From Deltaproteobacteria bacterium (GTDB taxonomy: Bacteria; Desulfobacterota; Desulfobulbia; Desulfobulbales; Desulfurivibrionaceae): 35,528 bases of DNA. The notes under the pieces were generated by a model. The model had not been told where the DNA came from. It saw only the letters and a program-made list of their open reading frames with translations, and did no database searches. The DNA lies in contig JAJZRF010000034.1 in the NCBI GenBank assembly GCA_021847425.1, positions 1 through 35,528 on the forward strand, given 5' to 3'. The position numbers and the translations under genes were made by a program. Positions 24,798-33,708 of this stretch are shown one piece after another; position 1 is the stretch's first letter, and each line of letters starts with the position of its first letter.

Positions 24798-24890
24798 AAA
24801 TTATGATGAGCTATATCCCGCAATGGAAGGTATATAGAAAAATTTTGTAGCATTCTTGCCCCAACACAGAACCAGAAACTGGAGGTCCCC

Positions 24891-26885
24891 ATGCCATCCC
24901 GCAGAGAACTTGCCAATGCCATCCGCGCCCTGAGCATGGATGCCATCCAGAAAGCCAAATCAGGCCATCCCGGCGCGCCCATGGGCATGGCCGACATTGC
25001 CGAAGTATTGTGGAACGACTTTCTCAGCCATAATCCCGCCAACCCCAAATGGGCCAACCGCGACCGTTTTGTCCTCAGTAACGGCCACGGCTCCATGCTG
25101 CTCTATTCCCTGCTGCACCTCACGGGCTACGACCTGCCCATGGCGGAGATCAAAAACTTCCGGCAACTCCATGCCAAAACCCCGGGCCACCCGGAATACG
25201 GCTACGCCCCCGGCATCGAAACCACCACCGGGCCCCTGGGCCAGGGCATTGCCAACGCAGTGGGCATGGCCATTGCCGAAAGAACCCTGGCAGGCCAATT
25301 CAACCGGCCAGGCCACGCGATTATCGACCATCACACCTATGTTTTCCTGGGCGACGGCTGCATGATGGAAGGCATCTCCCACGAAGCCTGCTCCCTGGCC
25401 GGTACCCTGGGGCTGGGCAAACTCACCGCCCTGTACGATGACAACGGCATTTCCATCGACGGCGAGGTACAGGGCTGGTTCACCGACAACACCCCCATGC
25501 GCTTTCGCGCCTACGGCTGGCATGTCATCGAGGGTGTGGACGGCCATGACGGCGAGGCGGTGAAAAAAGCCATTGCCGAGGCCAAGGGTGTTACGGACAA
25601 GCCCTCGCTCATCTGCTGCAAGACCGTGATCGGCTGGGGCTCTCCCAACAAGCAGGGCAAGGAAGACTGCCACGGCGCGCCCCTGGGTGACGCCGAGATC
25701 GCCCTGGTTCGCCAGACCATCGGCTGGCCCCATCCCGCCTTTGAGATCCCGGCCGAGATCTATGGTGGCTGGAACGCCAAGGACAAGGGCGCGGCCCGCG
25801 AGGCCGAATGGAACACCCGCATGGCCGCCTATAAAGCAGCCCACCCGGAACTTGGCGCCGAGCTTGAGCGCAGGCTTTCCGGCACGCTCCCGGCGGACTG
25901 GCAGGCAAAGGCCGGAGCCTACATCGACGAGGTCAATGCCAAGGCGGAAAAAGTCGCCACCCGCAAGGCCTCCCAGAACTGCCTGAACGGCTACGGCCCG
26001 CTGCTGCCGGAATTCCTCGGCGGCTCGGCGGACCTGGCCGGCTCCAACCTGACCATCTGGTCCGGCAGCAAGGGCATCAACAAGGATGCGGGCGGCAACT
26101 ACATCTATTACGGAGTGCGCGAGTTCGGCATGGCAGCCATTGCCAACGGCATCGCTCTGCACAGCGGCTTCATCCCCTACACCGCGACCTTTCTGATCTT
26201 CTCCGAATACGCCCGCAACGCCCTGCGCATGGCAGCGCTCATGAAGCAGCGCTCCATCTATGTCTTCACCCACGACTCCATTGGCCTGGGCGAGGACGGC
26301 CCCACCCACCAGCCGGTGGAACAGGCGGCGACGCTCAGGATGATCCCGAACATGGGGGTCTGGCGGCCCTGCGACGCGGTGGAAACAGCTGTGGCCTGGA
26401 AGATTGCCATCGAACGGGCCATCGGCCCCACCTGCCTGCTGCTTTCCCGGCAGAACCTGCCCCATCAGCCCCGTACCGCCGAACAGCTGGCCAACATCGC
26501 CAAGGGCAGCTATGTGCTGCTCGATTGCGGCTGCTCCACGCCGGACGCCATCCTCATCGGTACCGGCTCCGAGGTCGAGCTTGCGGTGGCGGCGGCCAAG
26601 GAGCTTATTACCAAGGGCAAGAAGATCCGCGTGGTTTCCATGCCCAGCACCGATTGCTTCGAGAGCCAGAGCAAGGAGTATCAACAATCCGTGCTACCGG
26701 ACGCAGTCCAGGCCAGGGTCGCCATCGAGGCCGGAGTCACCACCGGCTGGTACCGCTATGTCGGCGCCAAGGGCAGGGTCATCGGTATCGACCGCTTTGG
26801 CGAATCCGCCCCGGCCGAGCAGCTGTTCCCTTACTTCGGCTTCACCGTGGAGAATGTGGTCAAGGCCGTGGAAGCAGTTTTATAA
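24891..26885 (+). CDS. tkt: Transketolase
   Basis: A 664-residue thiamine-diphosphate enzyme moving two-carbon units between sugar phosphates in the pentose phosphate pathway. The N-terminal TPP domain has [18 protein letters not shown] (residues about 23-40), [14 protein letters not shown], and the cofactor motif [13 protein letters not shown] (about 154-166). The pyrimidine domain (from about 355) has [26 protein letters not shown] and [19 protein letters not shown], and the C-terminal domain closes it. GGAGG lies 5 bases before the ATG. It stands between two repeat-bearing spacers, so it may be transcribed separately, but I see no strong promoter. Confidence 0.97.
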   Translation: MPSRRELANAIRALSMDAIQKAKSGHPGAPMGMADIAEVLWNDFLSHNPANPKWANRDRFVLSNGHGSMLLYSLLHLTGYDLPMAEIKNFRQLHAKTPGHPEYGYAPGIETTTGPLGQGIANAVGMAIAERTLAGQFNRPGHAIIDHHTYVFLGDGCMMEGISHEACSLAGTLGLGKLTALYDDNGISIDGEVQGWFTDNTPMRFRAYGWHVIEGVDGHDGEAVKKAIAEAKGVTDKPSLICCKTVIGWGSPNKQGKEDCHGAPLGDAEIALVRQTIGWPHPAFEIPAEIYGGWNAKDKGAAREAEWNTRMAAYKAAHPELGAELERRLSGTLPADWQAKAGAYIDEVNAKAEKVATRKASQNCLNGYGPLLPEFLGGSADLAGSNLTIWSGSKGINKDAGGNYIYYGVREFGMAAIANGIALHSGFIPYTATFLIFSEYARNALRMAALMKQRSIYVFTHDSIGLGEDGPTHQPVEQAATLRMIPNMGVWRPCDAVETAVAWKIAIERAIGPTCLLLSRQNLPHQPRTAEQLANIAKGSYVLLDCGCSTPDAILIGTGSEVELAVAAAKELITKGKKIRVVSMPSTDCFESQSKEYQQSVLPDAVQARVAIEAGVTTGWYRYVGAKGRVIGIDRFGESAPAEQLFPYFGFTVENVVKAVEAVL

Positions 26886-26892
26886 AAACCGC

Positions 26893-26973
26893 AGGAGCAA
26901 GGCAAAAGGCGCAAGGATCACAGCAAGACGACTTCCTTCACCTTTCGCCTTGCTCCTTGTGCCTTTCACCTTC
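26893..26973 (+). repeat. Inverted heptamer arrays between tkt and dusB
   Basis: Left arm, four units of AGGNNNA: AGGAGCA, AGGCAAA, AGGCGCA, AGGATCA (26893-26920). Right arm, five units of CCTTNNN: CCTTTCG, CCTTGCT, CCTTGTG, CCTTTCA, CCTTCCA (from 26940). The arms are near reverse complements, with GGAGCAAGGC paired to GCCTTGCTCC, and would form a long hairpin that fills the spacer between the two genes. Confidence 0.75.
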
Positions 26974-26980
26974 CATAACC

Positions 26981-27910
26981 ATGTTTTCCATCACCACCCT
27001 CCGCATCGACAACCCATTCATTCTCGCGCCGTTGGCCGGCTACAGCGATCTCGTCTTCCGCCTGCTGTGCCGGGAATACGGGGCCTCGCTTTGCTTTTCT
27101 GAGATGATCAGTTGCCACGGCCTCCATTTCCGGCAGAAAAATACCCTGGACATGCTCAAAACCGTTGAGGCTGAACGTCCCGTGGCCATGCAGCTCTTTG
27201 GCAGCGAGCCCGAACTCATGGGCGAGGCAGCGGGTATCCTTTCCGGCTATCCCATTGACCTCATCGACCTCAACATGGGCTGCCCGGTGAAAAAGGTCAT
27301 CAAGAAAGGAGCGGGCTGCGCCCTGATGAAGGATCCCCCCCTGGCTGCCAGGATCATCCGGGCGGTGGTGCAAAACTCGAAAGTGCCGGTCACGGTCAAG
27401 TTCCGCTCCGGCTGGAACCACCAGACCATCACCGCCTGCGGATTCGCCCGAATGGCGGAAGAAAACGGGGCCGCGGCACTCACACTCCACGCCCGGACCT
27501 GGAGCGACGGCTTTTCCGGCACCGCGGACTGGCGGCTCATCCGGCTGGTGAAACAATCGGTTTCCATCCCGGTGATCGGCAACGGCGATGTCAAATCCCA
27601 CGCGGACGGGTTGCGGATGCTGGCGGAAACCGGCTGCGACGGGGTCATGATCGGCCGGGGCGCCCTGGGCGCGCCCTGGATCTTCTCCGCCGACGCGCCG
27701 GAAAATCCCTCCCTTGCCTTCAGACTCGCAGCCCTGAACCGCCATCTCGAACTCATCGCAAAGCACCAGCCCGACACCCCTCCTTCCCAAGTCAAAAACC
27801 ATGCGGGGAGATATTTCAAGGGGGTGGTGGGCGGGGCGGAAATCAGACGGCAGATTTTCAATCAGACATCCTATATTGGCCTAAAGGAGCTCATTTCCTC
27901 TTTATCCTGA
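26981..27910 (+). CDS. dusB: tRNA-dihydrouridine synthase (DusB/NifR3 type)
   Basis: A 309-residue FMN enzyme reducing uridine to dihydrouridine in tRNA. The TIM barrel starts with FILAPLAGYSDLVFRLLCREYGA; catalytic Cys101 lies in IDLNMGCPVKKVIKKGAGCALM; the FMN-phosphate site is IPVIGNGDVKSHADGLRML and CDGVMIGRGALGAPWIF; a helical C-terminal domain follows (about 240-309). ATG 26981 follows the repeat array directly, with no good ribosome site. The last 200 bases are duplicated at 28774, see below. Confidence 0.93.
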   Translation: MFSITTLRIDNPFILAPLAGYSDLVFRLLCREYGASLCFSEMISCHGLHFRQKNTLDMLKTVEAERPVAMQLFGSEPELMGEAAGILSGYPIDLIDLNMGCPVKKVIKKGAGCALMKDPPLAARIIRAVVQNSKVPVTVKFRSGWNHQTITACGFARMAEENGAAALTLHARTWSDGFSGTADWRLIRLVKQSVSIPVIGNGDVKSHADGLRMLAETGCDGVMIGRGALGAPWIFSADAPENPSLAFRLAALNRHLELIAKHQPDTPPSQVKNHAGRYFKGVVGGAEIRRQIFNQTSYIGLKELISSLS

Positions 27911-27957
27911 GTCCTCCCTTGACACTCTATTTCCCTGCCATTAGACTATTTTTGTAG
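27705..27957 (+). repeat. dusB 3' end plus promoter, copy 1 of a diverged direct repeat
   Basis: The dusB tail and the following TTGACAC...TTTTTGTA spacer are matched by 28774-29037. In the first 150 bases I count about a dozen mismatches by eye; similarity falls through the last dusB codons and resumes over the promoter. Confidence 0.85.
27919..27947 (+). promoter_or_regulatory. Promoter of the toxin-antitoxin pair
   Basis: Perfect TTGACA (27919-27924), 17 bases, TAGACT (27942-27947). Predicted start near 27954, about 54 bases before the antitoxin ATG. Confidence 0.6.
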
Positions 27958-28007
27958 TATCTGCCTTATTGCTCTCCAGTGGCCCAATACCGAAAAGAAG
28001 GAACACC

Positions 28008-28256
28008 ATGACACAACTCGCAATGGATTTGCCTGAAGACGTTTTTTCGGCTCTGCGGCTTGCCCCCCGTGAATTTGCCAGTGAAATGCGGATCGCGGCT
28101 GCCGTCCAATGGTATGGCGAACAACGCGTATCTCAGGGTAAAGCTGCTGAGATTGCCGGCATCAGTCGAATTGCCTTTATCGACGAATTGCGTCGTCGTC
28201 ATGTCCCGGCCATTCAGGTTGACATATCCGAATTGGACGCGGAGTTGGGACAGTGA
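28008..28256 (+). CDS. UPF0175 family protein, probable antitoxin
   Basis: An 82-residue protein matching UPF0175: MDLPEDVFSALRLAPREFASEMRIAAAVQWYGEQRVSQGKAAEIAGISRIAFIDELRRRHVPAIQ, in which the VSQGKAAEIAGISRIAFIDEL part forms a helix-turn-helix (about residues 42-64). UPF0175 genes are commonly paired with DUF3368 PIN-like toxins. GAAGGAA lies about 7 bases before the ATG. Its stop codon overlaps the toxin start (GTGA, 28253-28256), the usual coupling. DNA binding and antitoxin role are inferred from family and context. Confidence 0.82.
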   Translation: MTQLAMDLPEDVFSALRLAPREFASEMRIAAAVQWYGEQRVSQGKAAEIAGISRIAFIDELRRRHVPAIQVDISELDAELGQ

Positions 28257-28739
28257 TTGCAGAAACCTGGGTGATCAATGCCTCCCCCCTGATTCTGCTG
28301 GGTAAATTGGGCCGCACCGACTTGCTTGAACAATTGGCAAAACAGATCATGGTGCCGCAGGCGGTCCTGCTCGAAGTTGCGTCAGGCGGAGCCGCCGATG
28401 CAGGGCTGGGCGACACCCTCGCCTGGGCACGGAATCGGGTTATCGACGATGTTTTCGTGCCGATATCGATATCTGGCTGGGATCTCGGCGCAGGGGAATC
28501 CCAAGTGTTGGCCCATTGCCTTCTTGGTCGCTATCGCGCGGTACTCGATGATGGCGAGGCCCGCGCAGCGGCAAAGGTTCATTTCCTTGCCCCCGGTTGG
28601 CAGTCTGGGCGTCATCCTCCGCGCACGGAAGGCTGGATTGATTCCGGCTGCCCGCCCTCTGGTTGAGCAGTTGGCGGAGTCCGGTTCATATCTTTCAGCG
28701 GAACTGATACGACAGGCGCTCATCAAAGTAGGCGAGTAA
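28253..28739 (+). pseudogene. DUF3368 PIN-like toxin gene with a frameshift
   Basis: GTG 28253 opens MIAETWVINASPLILLGKLGRTDLLEQLAKQIMVPQAVLLEVASG, the N-terminus of DUF3368 (PIN-like nuclease), and continues to VLDDGEARAAAKVHFLAP. At a run of five C (28590-28594) the frame shifts. Removing one C would read FLAPVGSLGVILRARKAGLIPAARPLVEQL and so on to the stop at 28739, giving a normal-length family member of about 161 residues. As written, the product ends at 28666 with 25 or so unrelated residues and lacks the C-terminal helices. It may be a true mutation, phase-variable tract or sequencing error. Confidence 0.8.
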
Positions 28740-28751
28740 CGCCGATGAGCA

Positions 28752-29003
28752 ATGCCCAAGCCTCTGATACACAACCCCTCCCTTGCCTTCAGACCCGCAA
28801 CCCTGAACCGCCATCTCGAACTCATCACAAAGCACCAGCCCGACACCCCGCCTTCCCAGGTCAAAAACCACGCGGGGAGGTATTTCAAAGGGGTGCCGGG
28901 CGGGGCGGAAATCAGACGCCAGATATTCAGCCAAACTTCCTATACCGCACTGACTGAACTCATCGGCTCTCTAGCCGATTTCAGTGGTGATTGCGCTTCT
29001 TGA
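28752..29003 (+). pseudogene. Duplicated C-terminal fragment of dusB
   Basis: From 28774 the frame reads NPSLAFRPATLNRHLELITKHQPDTPPSQVKNHAGRYFKGVPGGAEIRRQIFSQTSY, nearly the same as the DusB C-terminal domain. The FMN barrel and catalytic Cys are absent, so it cannot be an active enzyme. An ATG at 28752 could start an 83-residue product but has no ribosome site. The stop overlaps the next promoter's TTGACA. Confidence 0.85.
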
Positions 29004-29037
29004 CACTGCCGATTTCTTCCATTACCCTGTTTTTCTA
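28774..29037 (+). repeat. dusB 3' end plus promoter, copy 2 of a diverged direct repeat
   Basis: Homologous to 27705-27957, including the TTGACACT promoter core and the T-rich stretch after it. The two copies bracket the toxin-antitoxin pair. Confidence 0.85.
29000..29028 (+). promoter_or_regulatory. Promoter of the MSHA-like operon
   Basis: TTGACA (29000-29005), 17 bases, TACCCT (29023-29028); a diverged copy of the promoter at 27919. It predicts a start near 29034, supporting translation from ATG 29070 rather than 29037. Confidence 0.5.
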
Positions 29038-29069
29038 TGAATATTCCAGGAAACACCTTGTCAGGGCAC

Positions 29070-32000
29070 ATGGATACTTTCCGCAAACTGACATCCGTTG
29101 CCATAATTTTGCTGCTGCTCGCCGCAGCAAGTCCGGCAGAAGCGGCAACCTACCAGATCGACAGCTCCGCGGGAGTTGCGGCCACCTATCCTTGGATTGA
29201 CATTTCCACCACAGGCACCACACTGGCGCTTACCGACGACTCGATGTCCAATCCTCTCCCCATCGGCTTCACCTTCCCTTTTGGCGGCATCGGCGTTACC
29301 GCTATTACCATCGGCTCCAACGGTTGGCAGTTTTTCAGTACCGGGGCAACGCTGTACACCAACACCGATTTTCCTGTCGGCCAGGAATTACTTACCTTGC
29401 CATATTGGGACGACCTGAACCCAGGCGGCGCATCGACGTACATCCGTTACCAGACCACCGGAACTGCGCCCAACCGCATCTTTGTGGTCTCATACCTCGA
29501 TGTTCCCCACTACTGCTTCTACTTTCCCTTTCTAACACCAGAATGCAATTCCTCGAACCAGACCACATCTTTACATGAGACCTTTCAAGTGCAGTATCAT
29601 GAAGCCACTGGGGATATCATTTACTGGTATAAAACCATGTCCACCTTGGGAGGAGGCTGGACCACCGGCCCTATTCCAGCCGGGGGGCTCCCGGAACCAG
29701 GCGCCACCATCGGCCTTGAGATTAGTGATACGGATTACAGCCGTTGGTCTTACGATACCAACAGCATCACCAACGGCAAAGCCCTTCGTTTCTACTACAC
29801 CGCACCGTATACCACGCCCAGCCCCTATGCATGGTACAAGATGGACGAAGCCACATGGGGCACAGTGACAGATTCAAGCGGCAATGGAAGAAACGGCACA
29901 AAGCTTGGCTCGGCCGCCCCTACGGGATATCCGCCCAGCAACCCGCCGGGCAGCGCCAAAACCGGTGATCCAGGCACCTGCGGCTCTGGAGGGATTCCCA
30001 TCACTGACGGAACCCAGGGCGTGGATACGGGCTTCGACTTGAACGATGTCGGAAATACAGGCTCCATCACCTTCTGGTACAACAGCAATACCACATGGAA
30101 CGACGGCTATAACCGTATGCTGCTGGACGCTTCCAACAATCTTGGCAACAATGACAACAAAGACCGGCAGTTCTATCTGGTAAAAACCAATAACGGCTCT
30201 CTTCTTTTCTCACTGGAAGACAGCGACAACAGAGAAAGCAAGGCCACCACCGGGAACAACAATTTTGCGGCCAACACCTGGCACCACATCGCCATTACCT
30301 GGAACCTGGGGCTGGACAGGGTTCGCATTTACCTGGATGGAATTCTCTCCGCCACGTCCACCACCAACGTCAACGGCACACTGGGCGATATCCTCTCGCT
30401 TTACATCGGCGACCAGCGAGGCGGTACCATTTCCGGCGCATCCAACTACACAACAAACAGCGCCAACGGCTATATCGATGAGGTGCGCATCTACAACACC
30501 GAGCTGACCATTCAGGATGTGGTTGCGGACGAAGGCCGGGCCCACGCCTGCAGCTCGGGTTCCATCGATCATATCCGCATCGAACACGACGGCGACGGAT
30601 TGACCTGCATGCCGGAAACCGTCACCGTCAAAGCCTGCGCCGATCCGGCCTGTGCAACCCTCTACACCGGCAGCACAACGGTGACCTTGTCGGGTTCCGG
30701 GTGGACGGCGAACCCCATTACCTTCACCTCGGGCTCCGGCACGGCAGACCTCTCCATTACCACGCCCCAAACGGTGACTCTGGGCACAAGCACGGTCAGC
30801 CCATTGCCATCCTATGCCACCAACTGTTATGTCGGCACAACTGCCGATTGCAGTCTGGTATTCACGGATGCCGGTTTCATTTTCTCCGGCTCGACCGGGG
30901 GTGCGGAAGCTACAATCCCCACACAGGTAGCAGGCACTTCTTCCGGCACCTATTACCTGCGAGCCGTAAAAAAGAACTATACCACCATGGCTTGCGAGGC
31001 TGCATTGTCGGGAGCGACCACGGTCAATTTCGCCTATGAATGCAACGATCCGGCAACGTGCTATGCAGCCGACCTGATGAGCGTAAATGGCGGGAGCGCC
31101 ACAACCATTGCCCGCAACAACAACGGCAACGTATCGCGGTACACCCCGGTCAACATGACCTTCGACGCCAATGGCAATGCGCCCTTCACCTTTAATTACG
31201 GCGATGCGGGAAAGGTGACGCTCCATGCCAGCAAGGCGGTGAACTCCGTAACCTTGACCGGGGGTTCCAATGCTTTCGTGGTCAAGCCATATGACTTCGG
31301 AGTGATCCCCTGCGTTTCTTCCGTCCTTGGCAATTGCACCACTGCACCCGCCGACCCTGGTCTATTGGGCAGCGGCAGCGTTTTCGCCAAGGCGGGAGCA
31401 GCTTTCAAAGCGACGATGACGGCACGCACAGCCACTGGCACAGCCACACCCAGCTTTGGGTCCGGCTCGAACAATGCAACGGAAACGGTAAACCTGACCC
31501 GCACCCGTGTCGCGCCCACCGGCAGCGGAACGGCAGACGGGGCGTTGGGCGGAACCACTTCGATTCCCCGGAATAGCTTCAACAGCGGGATCGCAACGGT
31601 AAGCGATCTGACTTGGAACGAAGTTGGAATCATCACGCTGACGGCCATCAACAGCACCTTTCTGGGGAATGCGCTCACAACAACAGGCACGACCGGCAAT
31701 CTCGGCCGCTTCATCCCCGATCATTTCATCATCACTCCAGGGGCCGTCACAACAGGCTGCGCGGCAGGCAATTTCACCTACTTCGGACAGGACGGCTTTT
31801 CCACCGCCTTTACCCTGACCGCACAGAATACGGCAAACGCGACAACCCAGAACTACACCGGGAGCTTCGCCAAGCTTGATCTATCCTCCTGGAATAACTA
31901 TGCCTTCACGGCTGCCTGGCTGCCCGCCGCGCCCAGCCCAACCTCAACTTTCCTGGCAAGCGCTACAGCGCCAACCGGAACCTGGAGCAACGGCACGGCC

Positions 32001-32594
32001 TTGGTAAATGCCAAACACCTGGCAAGCCGTCCTGCCGCGCCCGTCGCCCCGGCCAATATCGCGGTCTACGCCCAGCCTACTGACACGGACGGGGTAACCA
32101 TGGCCTCGGCTGTTGCTGTGCAAACAGCGACAACCCCGCTCCGCTATGGCCGTCTGGTTTTACAGAACGCCTATGGCCCGGAATCGGAAGACCATAAAAT
32201 GCCGTTTTTGACGCAATACCTCAATAATACCGGCCAATGGGTCACCAATGTCCAAGACAGCTGCACCGCCTTGGTTGCCACCAACTTCAGCTTTGGCAAT
32301 TACCTGCAACAACTGGCCGCTGTCGAGATGAACAGCTCCCATATCGATACAAGCCGCTCCATACTGACCACCAACATGGGCAAAGGATTCCTGTATCTGA
32401 CCAAGCCAAGCGGCGGAGACGGCCAATACGTCGGCAGTGTGGATATAAGCGCAGTGATCGGCACCTCCCTGCCCTGGCTGCAATATGAGTGGATCGCCCC
32501 CATCGACTACAAAGATAACCCCACAGGCCGAGCCAACTTCGGCATCTACCGCGGCAACGACCGGATCATCAACTGGCGGGAGATCATCCGCTGA
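29070..32594 (+). CDS. Large exported MshQ-like protein with LamG-like and DUF6701 regions
   Basis: A 1174-residue secreted protein. The signal peptide is MDTFRKLTSVAIILLLLAAASPAEA; the mature N-terminus has a beta-rich domain (about 27-235) with IGFTFPFGGIGVTAITIGSNGWQFF. A LamG/concanavalin-like domain (about 255-490) follows with the typical YAWYKMDEATWGTVTDSSGNGRNGT opening and WHHIAITWNLGLDRVRIYLDG. The rest is a DUF6701-type region as in MshQ, ending FGIYRGNDRIINWREIIR. Many Cys pairs and Thr/Ser/Asn suggest an extracellular fold. It heads an operon of pilin-like genes, 2 bases before the next. By analogy with MshQ it may be a pilus-associated adhesin, but that role is inferred. Confidence 0.8.
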   Translation: MDTFRKLTSVAIILLLLAAASPAEAATYQIDSSAGVAATYPWIDISTTGTTLALTDDSMSNPLPIGFTFPFGGIGVTAITIGSNGWQFFSTGATLYTNTDFPVGQELLTLPYWDDLNPGGASTYIRYQTTGTAPNRIFVVSYLDVPHYCFYFPFLTPECNSSNQTTSLHETFQVQYHEATGDIIYWYKTMSTLGGGWTTGPIPAGGLPEPGATIGLEISDTDYSRWSYDTNSITNGKALRFYYTAPYTTPSPYAWYKMDEATWGTVTDSSGNGRNGTKLGSAAPTGYPPSNPPGSAKTGDPGTCGSGGIPITDGTQGVDTGFDLNDVGNTGSITFWYNSNTTWNDGYNRMLLDASNNLGNNDNKDRQFYLVKTNNGSLLFSLEDSDNRESKATTGNNNFAANTWHHIAITWNLGLDRVRIYLDGILSATSTTNVNGTLGDILSLYIGDQRGGTISGASNYTTNSANGYIDEVRIYNTELTIQDVVADEGRAHACSSGSIDHIRIEHDGDGLTCMPETVTVKACADPACATLYTGSTTVTLSGSGWTANPITFTSGSGTADLSITTPQTVTLGTSTVSPLPSYATNCYVGTTADCSLVFTDAGFIFSGSTGGAEATIPTQVAGTSSGTYYLRAVKKNYTTMACEAALSGATTVNFAYECNDPATCYAADLMSVNGGSATTIARNNNGNVSRYTPVNMTFDANGNAPFTFNYGDAGKVTLHASKAVNSVTLTGGSNAFVVKPYDFGVIPCVSSVLGNCTTAPADPGLLGSGSVFAKAGAAFKATMTARTATGTATPSFGSGSNNATETVNLTRTRVAPTGSGTADGALGGTTSIPRNSFNSGIATVSDLTWNEVGIITLTAINSTFLGNALTTTGTTGNLGRFIPDHFIITPGAVTTGCAAGNFTYFGQDGFSTAFTLTAQNTANATTQNYTGSFAKLDLSSWNNYAFTAAWLPAAPSPTSTFLASATAPTGTWSNGTALVNAKHLASRPAAPVAPANIAVYAQPTDTDGVTMASAVAVQTATTPLRYGRLVLQNAYGPESEDHKMPFLTQYLNNTGQWVTNVQDSCTALVATNFSFGNYLQQLAAVEMNSSHIDTSRSILTTNMGKGFLYLTKPSGGDGQYVGSVDISAVIGTSLPWLQYEWIAPIDYKDNPTGRANFGIYRGNDRIINWREIIR

Positions 32595-32596
32595 GC

Positions 32597-33091
32597 ATGC
32601 GCATGGACTCTTTCTCATACCGCCCGGATCGGCAGCGCGGCTTCACCCTGATCGAGCTGATCATGATCATCGTCATCCTCGGCATTCTCTCCGCCGTGGT
32701 CTACGAGCGCTGGCCCACGGGCATGGAGGAGGCCGCTGCGGTAAAGGAATTCAAGCGGGCGGTGCGCTACGCCCAGCACAAGGCCATGACCCGGCAGTTC
32801 ACCTCTGCCGGCAAAGCGTGGGGGATTGCGACCACTGCCCATCAGTATACCGTGCGCAGAGCCGACAATTCCGAACTGGCGGAGGCGGATTATGTAAACC
32901 GTTGCCTCAACAACGACTGCACCACCACCATCACCCCGGCCAGCAATGCCTTTGTCTATTTCAACGGTTTGGGAGAACCCATCGACACCACCACCGGCAT
33001 CCCCCTTGCCAGCGACACGACCTTTACCATCACTGCGGACGGCGGGGGCACAAACGTCATTGTCCGGCAAAGCACGGGATATGTGGAATAG
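32597..33091 (+). CDS. Type IV pilin-like protein, MshC/GspH-like
   Basis: A 164-residue prepilin: a basic 15-residue leader ending RQRG, then FTLIELIMIIVILGILSAVVYERW, with prepilin peptidase cleavage before Phe16 and Glu at +5. The globular part has the GspH/MshC pattern (AAVKEFKRAVRYAQHKAMTRQ helix, then beta strands) and one cysteine pair (RCLNNDC). Likely a minor pilin. Stop and next start are 1 base apart. Confidence 0.82.
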   Translation: MRMDSFSYRPDRQRGFTLIELIMIIVILGILSAVVYERWPTGMEEAAAVKEFKRAVRYAQHKAMTRQFTSAGKAWGIATTAHQYTVRRADNSELAEADYVNRCLNNDCTTTITPASNAFVYFNGLGEPIDTTTGIPLASDTTFTITADGGGTNVIVRQSTGYVE

Positions 33092-33092
33092 C

Positions 33093-33707
33093 ATGAAACA
33101 TCCCGCATACAGACCTGCCGCAAACCAGGGCTTCACCCTGATCGAGATTATCATCACCATCGTCATCCTGGGCGCGGTGGCCGGAATCCTGGTGCCGTTT
33201 TTCAACGCCATCACCCACAGCCCCGACCCGGTGATCCGGGAACGGGCCATCTCCCTGGGCCAGGCCATGATGGATGAGATCATGGCCAAAAAATGGGATG
33301 CCAACACCCCCATGGGCGGGGGGCCGATCTGCACCACCGGCGAAAGCGGCACGGGTAGAGGGAACGGAACGTATACGCTTACGTGTCCTGATACTTCAGC
33401 TGAAAACAAAAACGCCAGCAGCAGTTTAGGCCCGGACGGAACCGAAACCCGCATTGATTACGACGATGTGGACGATTATAACGGGCTGAGCGAAACAGAT
33501 ACCTTCACCGACCAGGACGGGGCGACAACCACCCTTACCGGCTATCGCCGCCAGGTAACCGTGCGCTACATCGCAAGCAACGCCAACCCCATCGACCAAA
33601 ACACCCCTGCCGCCGCTGGAACCACCGACACCAAGCTGGTGGTGGTGACCGTCACCTCGCCCCTTGGCGAGACCTTCTTCTTCGTGGCCGTAGCCTGCAA
33701 TATCTGA
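33093..33707 (+). CDS. Type IV pilin-like protein, MshD-like
   Basis: A 204-residue prepilin with leader MKHPAYRPAANQG and FTLIEIIITIVILGAVAGILVPFF, Glu at +5. AISLGQAMMDEIMAKKWD is the MshD-like helix after the transmembrane segment. Two cysteines (ICTT, LTCP) may form a disulfide. ATG 33093 is chosen; ATG 33081 overlaps the previous gene and lengthens the leader. In MSHA systems MshD is a minor pilin. Confidence 0.8.
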   Translation: MKHPAYRPAANQGFTLIEIIITIVILGAVAGILVPFFNAITHSPDPVIRERAISLGQAMMDEIMAKKWDANTPMGGGPICTTGESGTGRGNGTYTLTCPDTSAENKNASSSLGPDGTETRIDYDDVDDYNGLSETDTFTDQDGATTTLTGYRRQVTVRYIASNANPIDQNTPAAAGTTDTKLVVVTVTSPLGETFFFVAVACNI

Positions 33708-33708
33708 G

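Noticed and set aside
24960..26687. 575-codon minus-strand frame opposite tkt
   Set aside because: Shadow of transketolase caused by GC-rich third positions.
30210..31226. 338-codon minus-strand frame inside the MshQ-like gene
   Set aside because: The plus-strand frame has a signal peptide, LamG-like and DUF6701 features; the reverse frame is low-complexity and has no motif.
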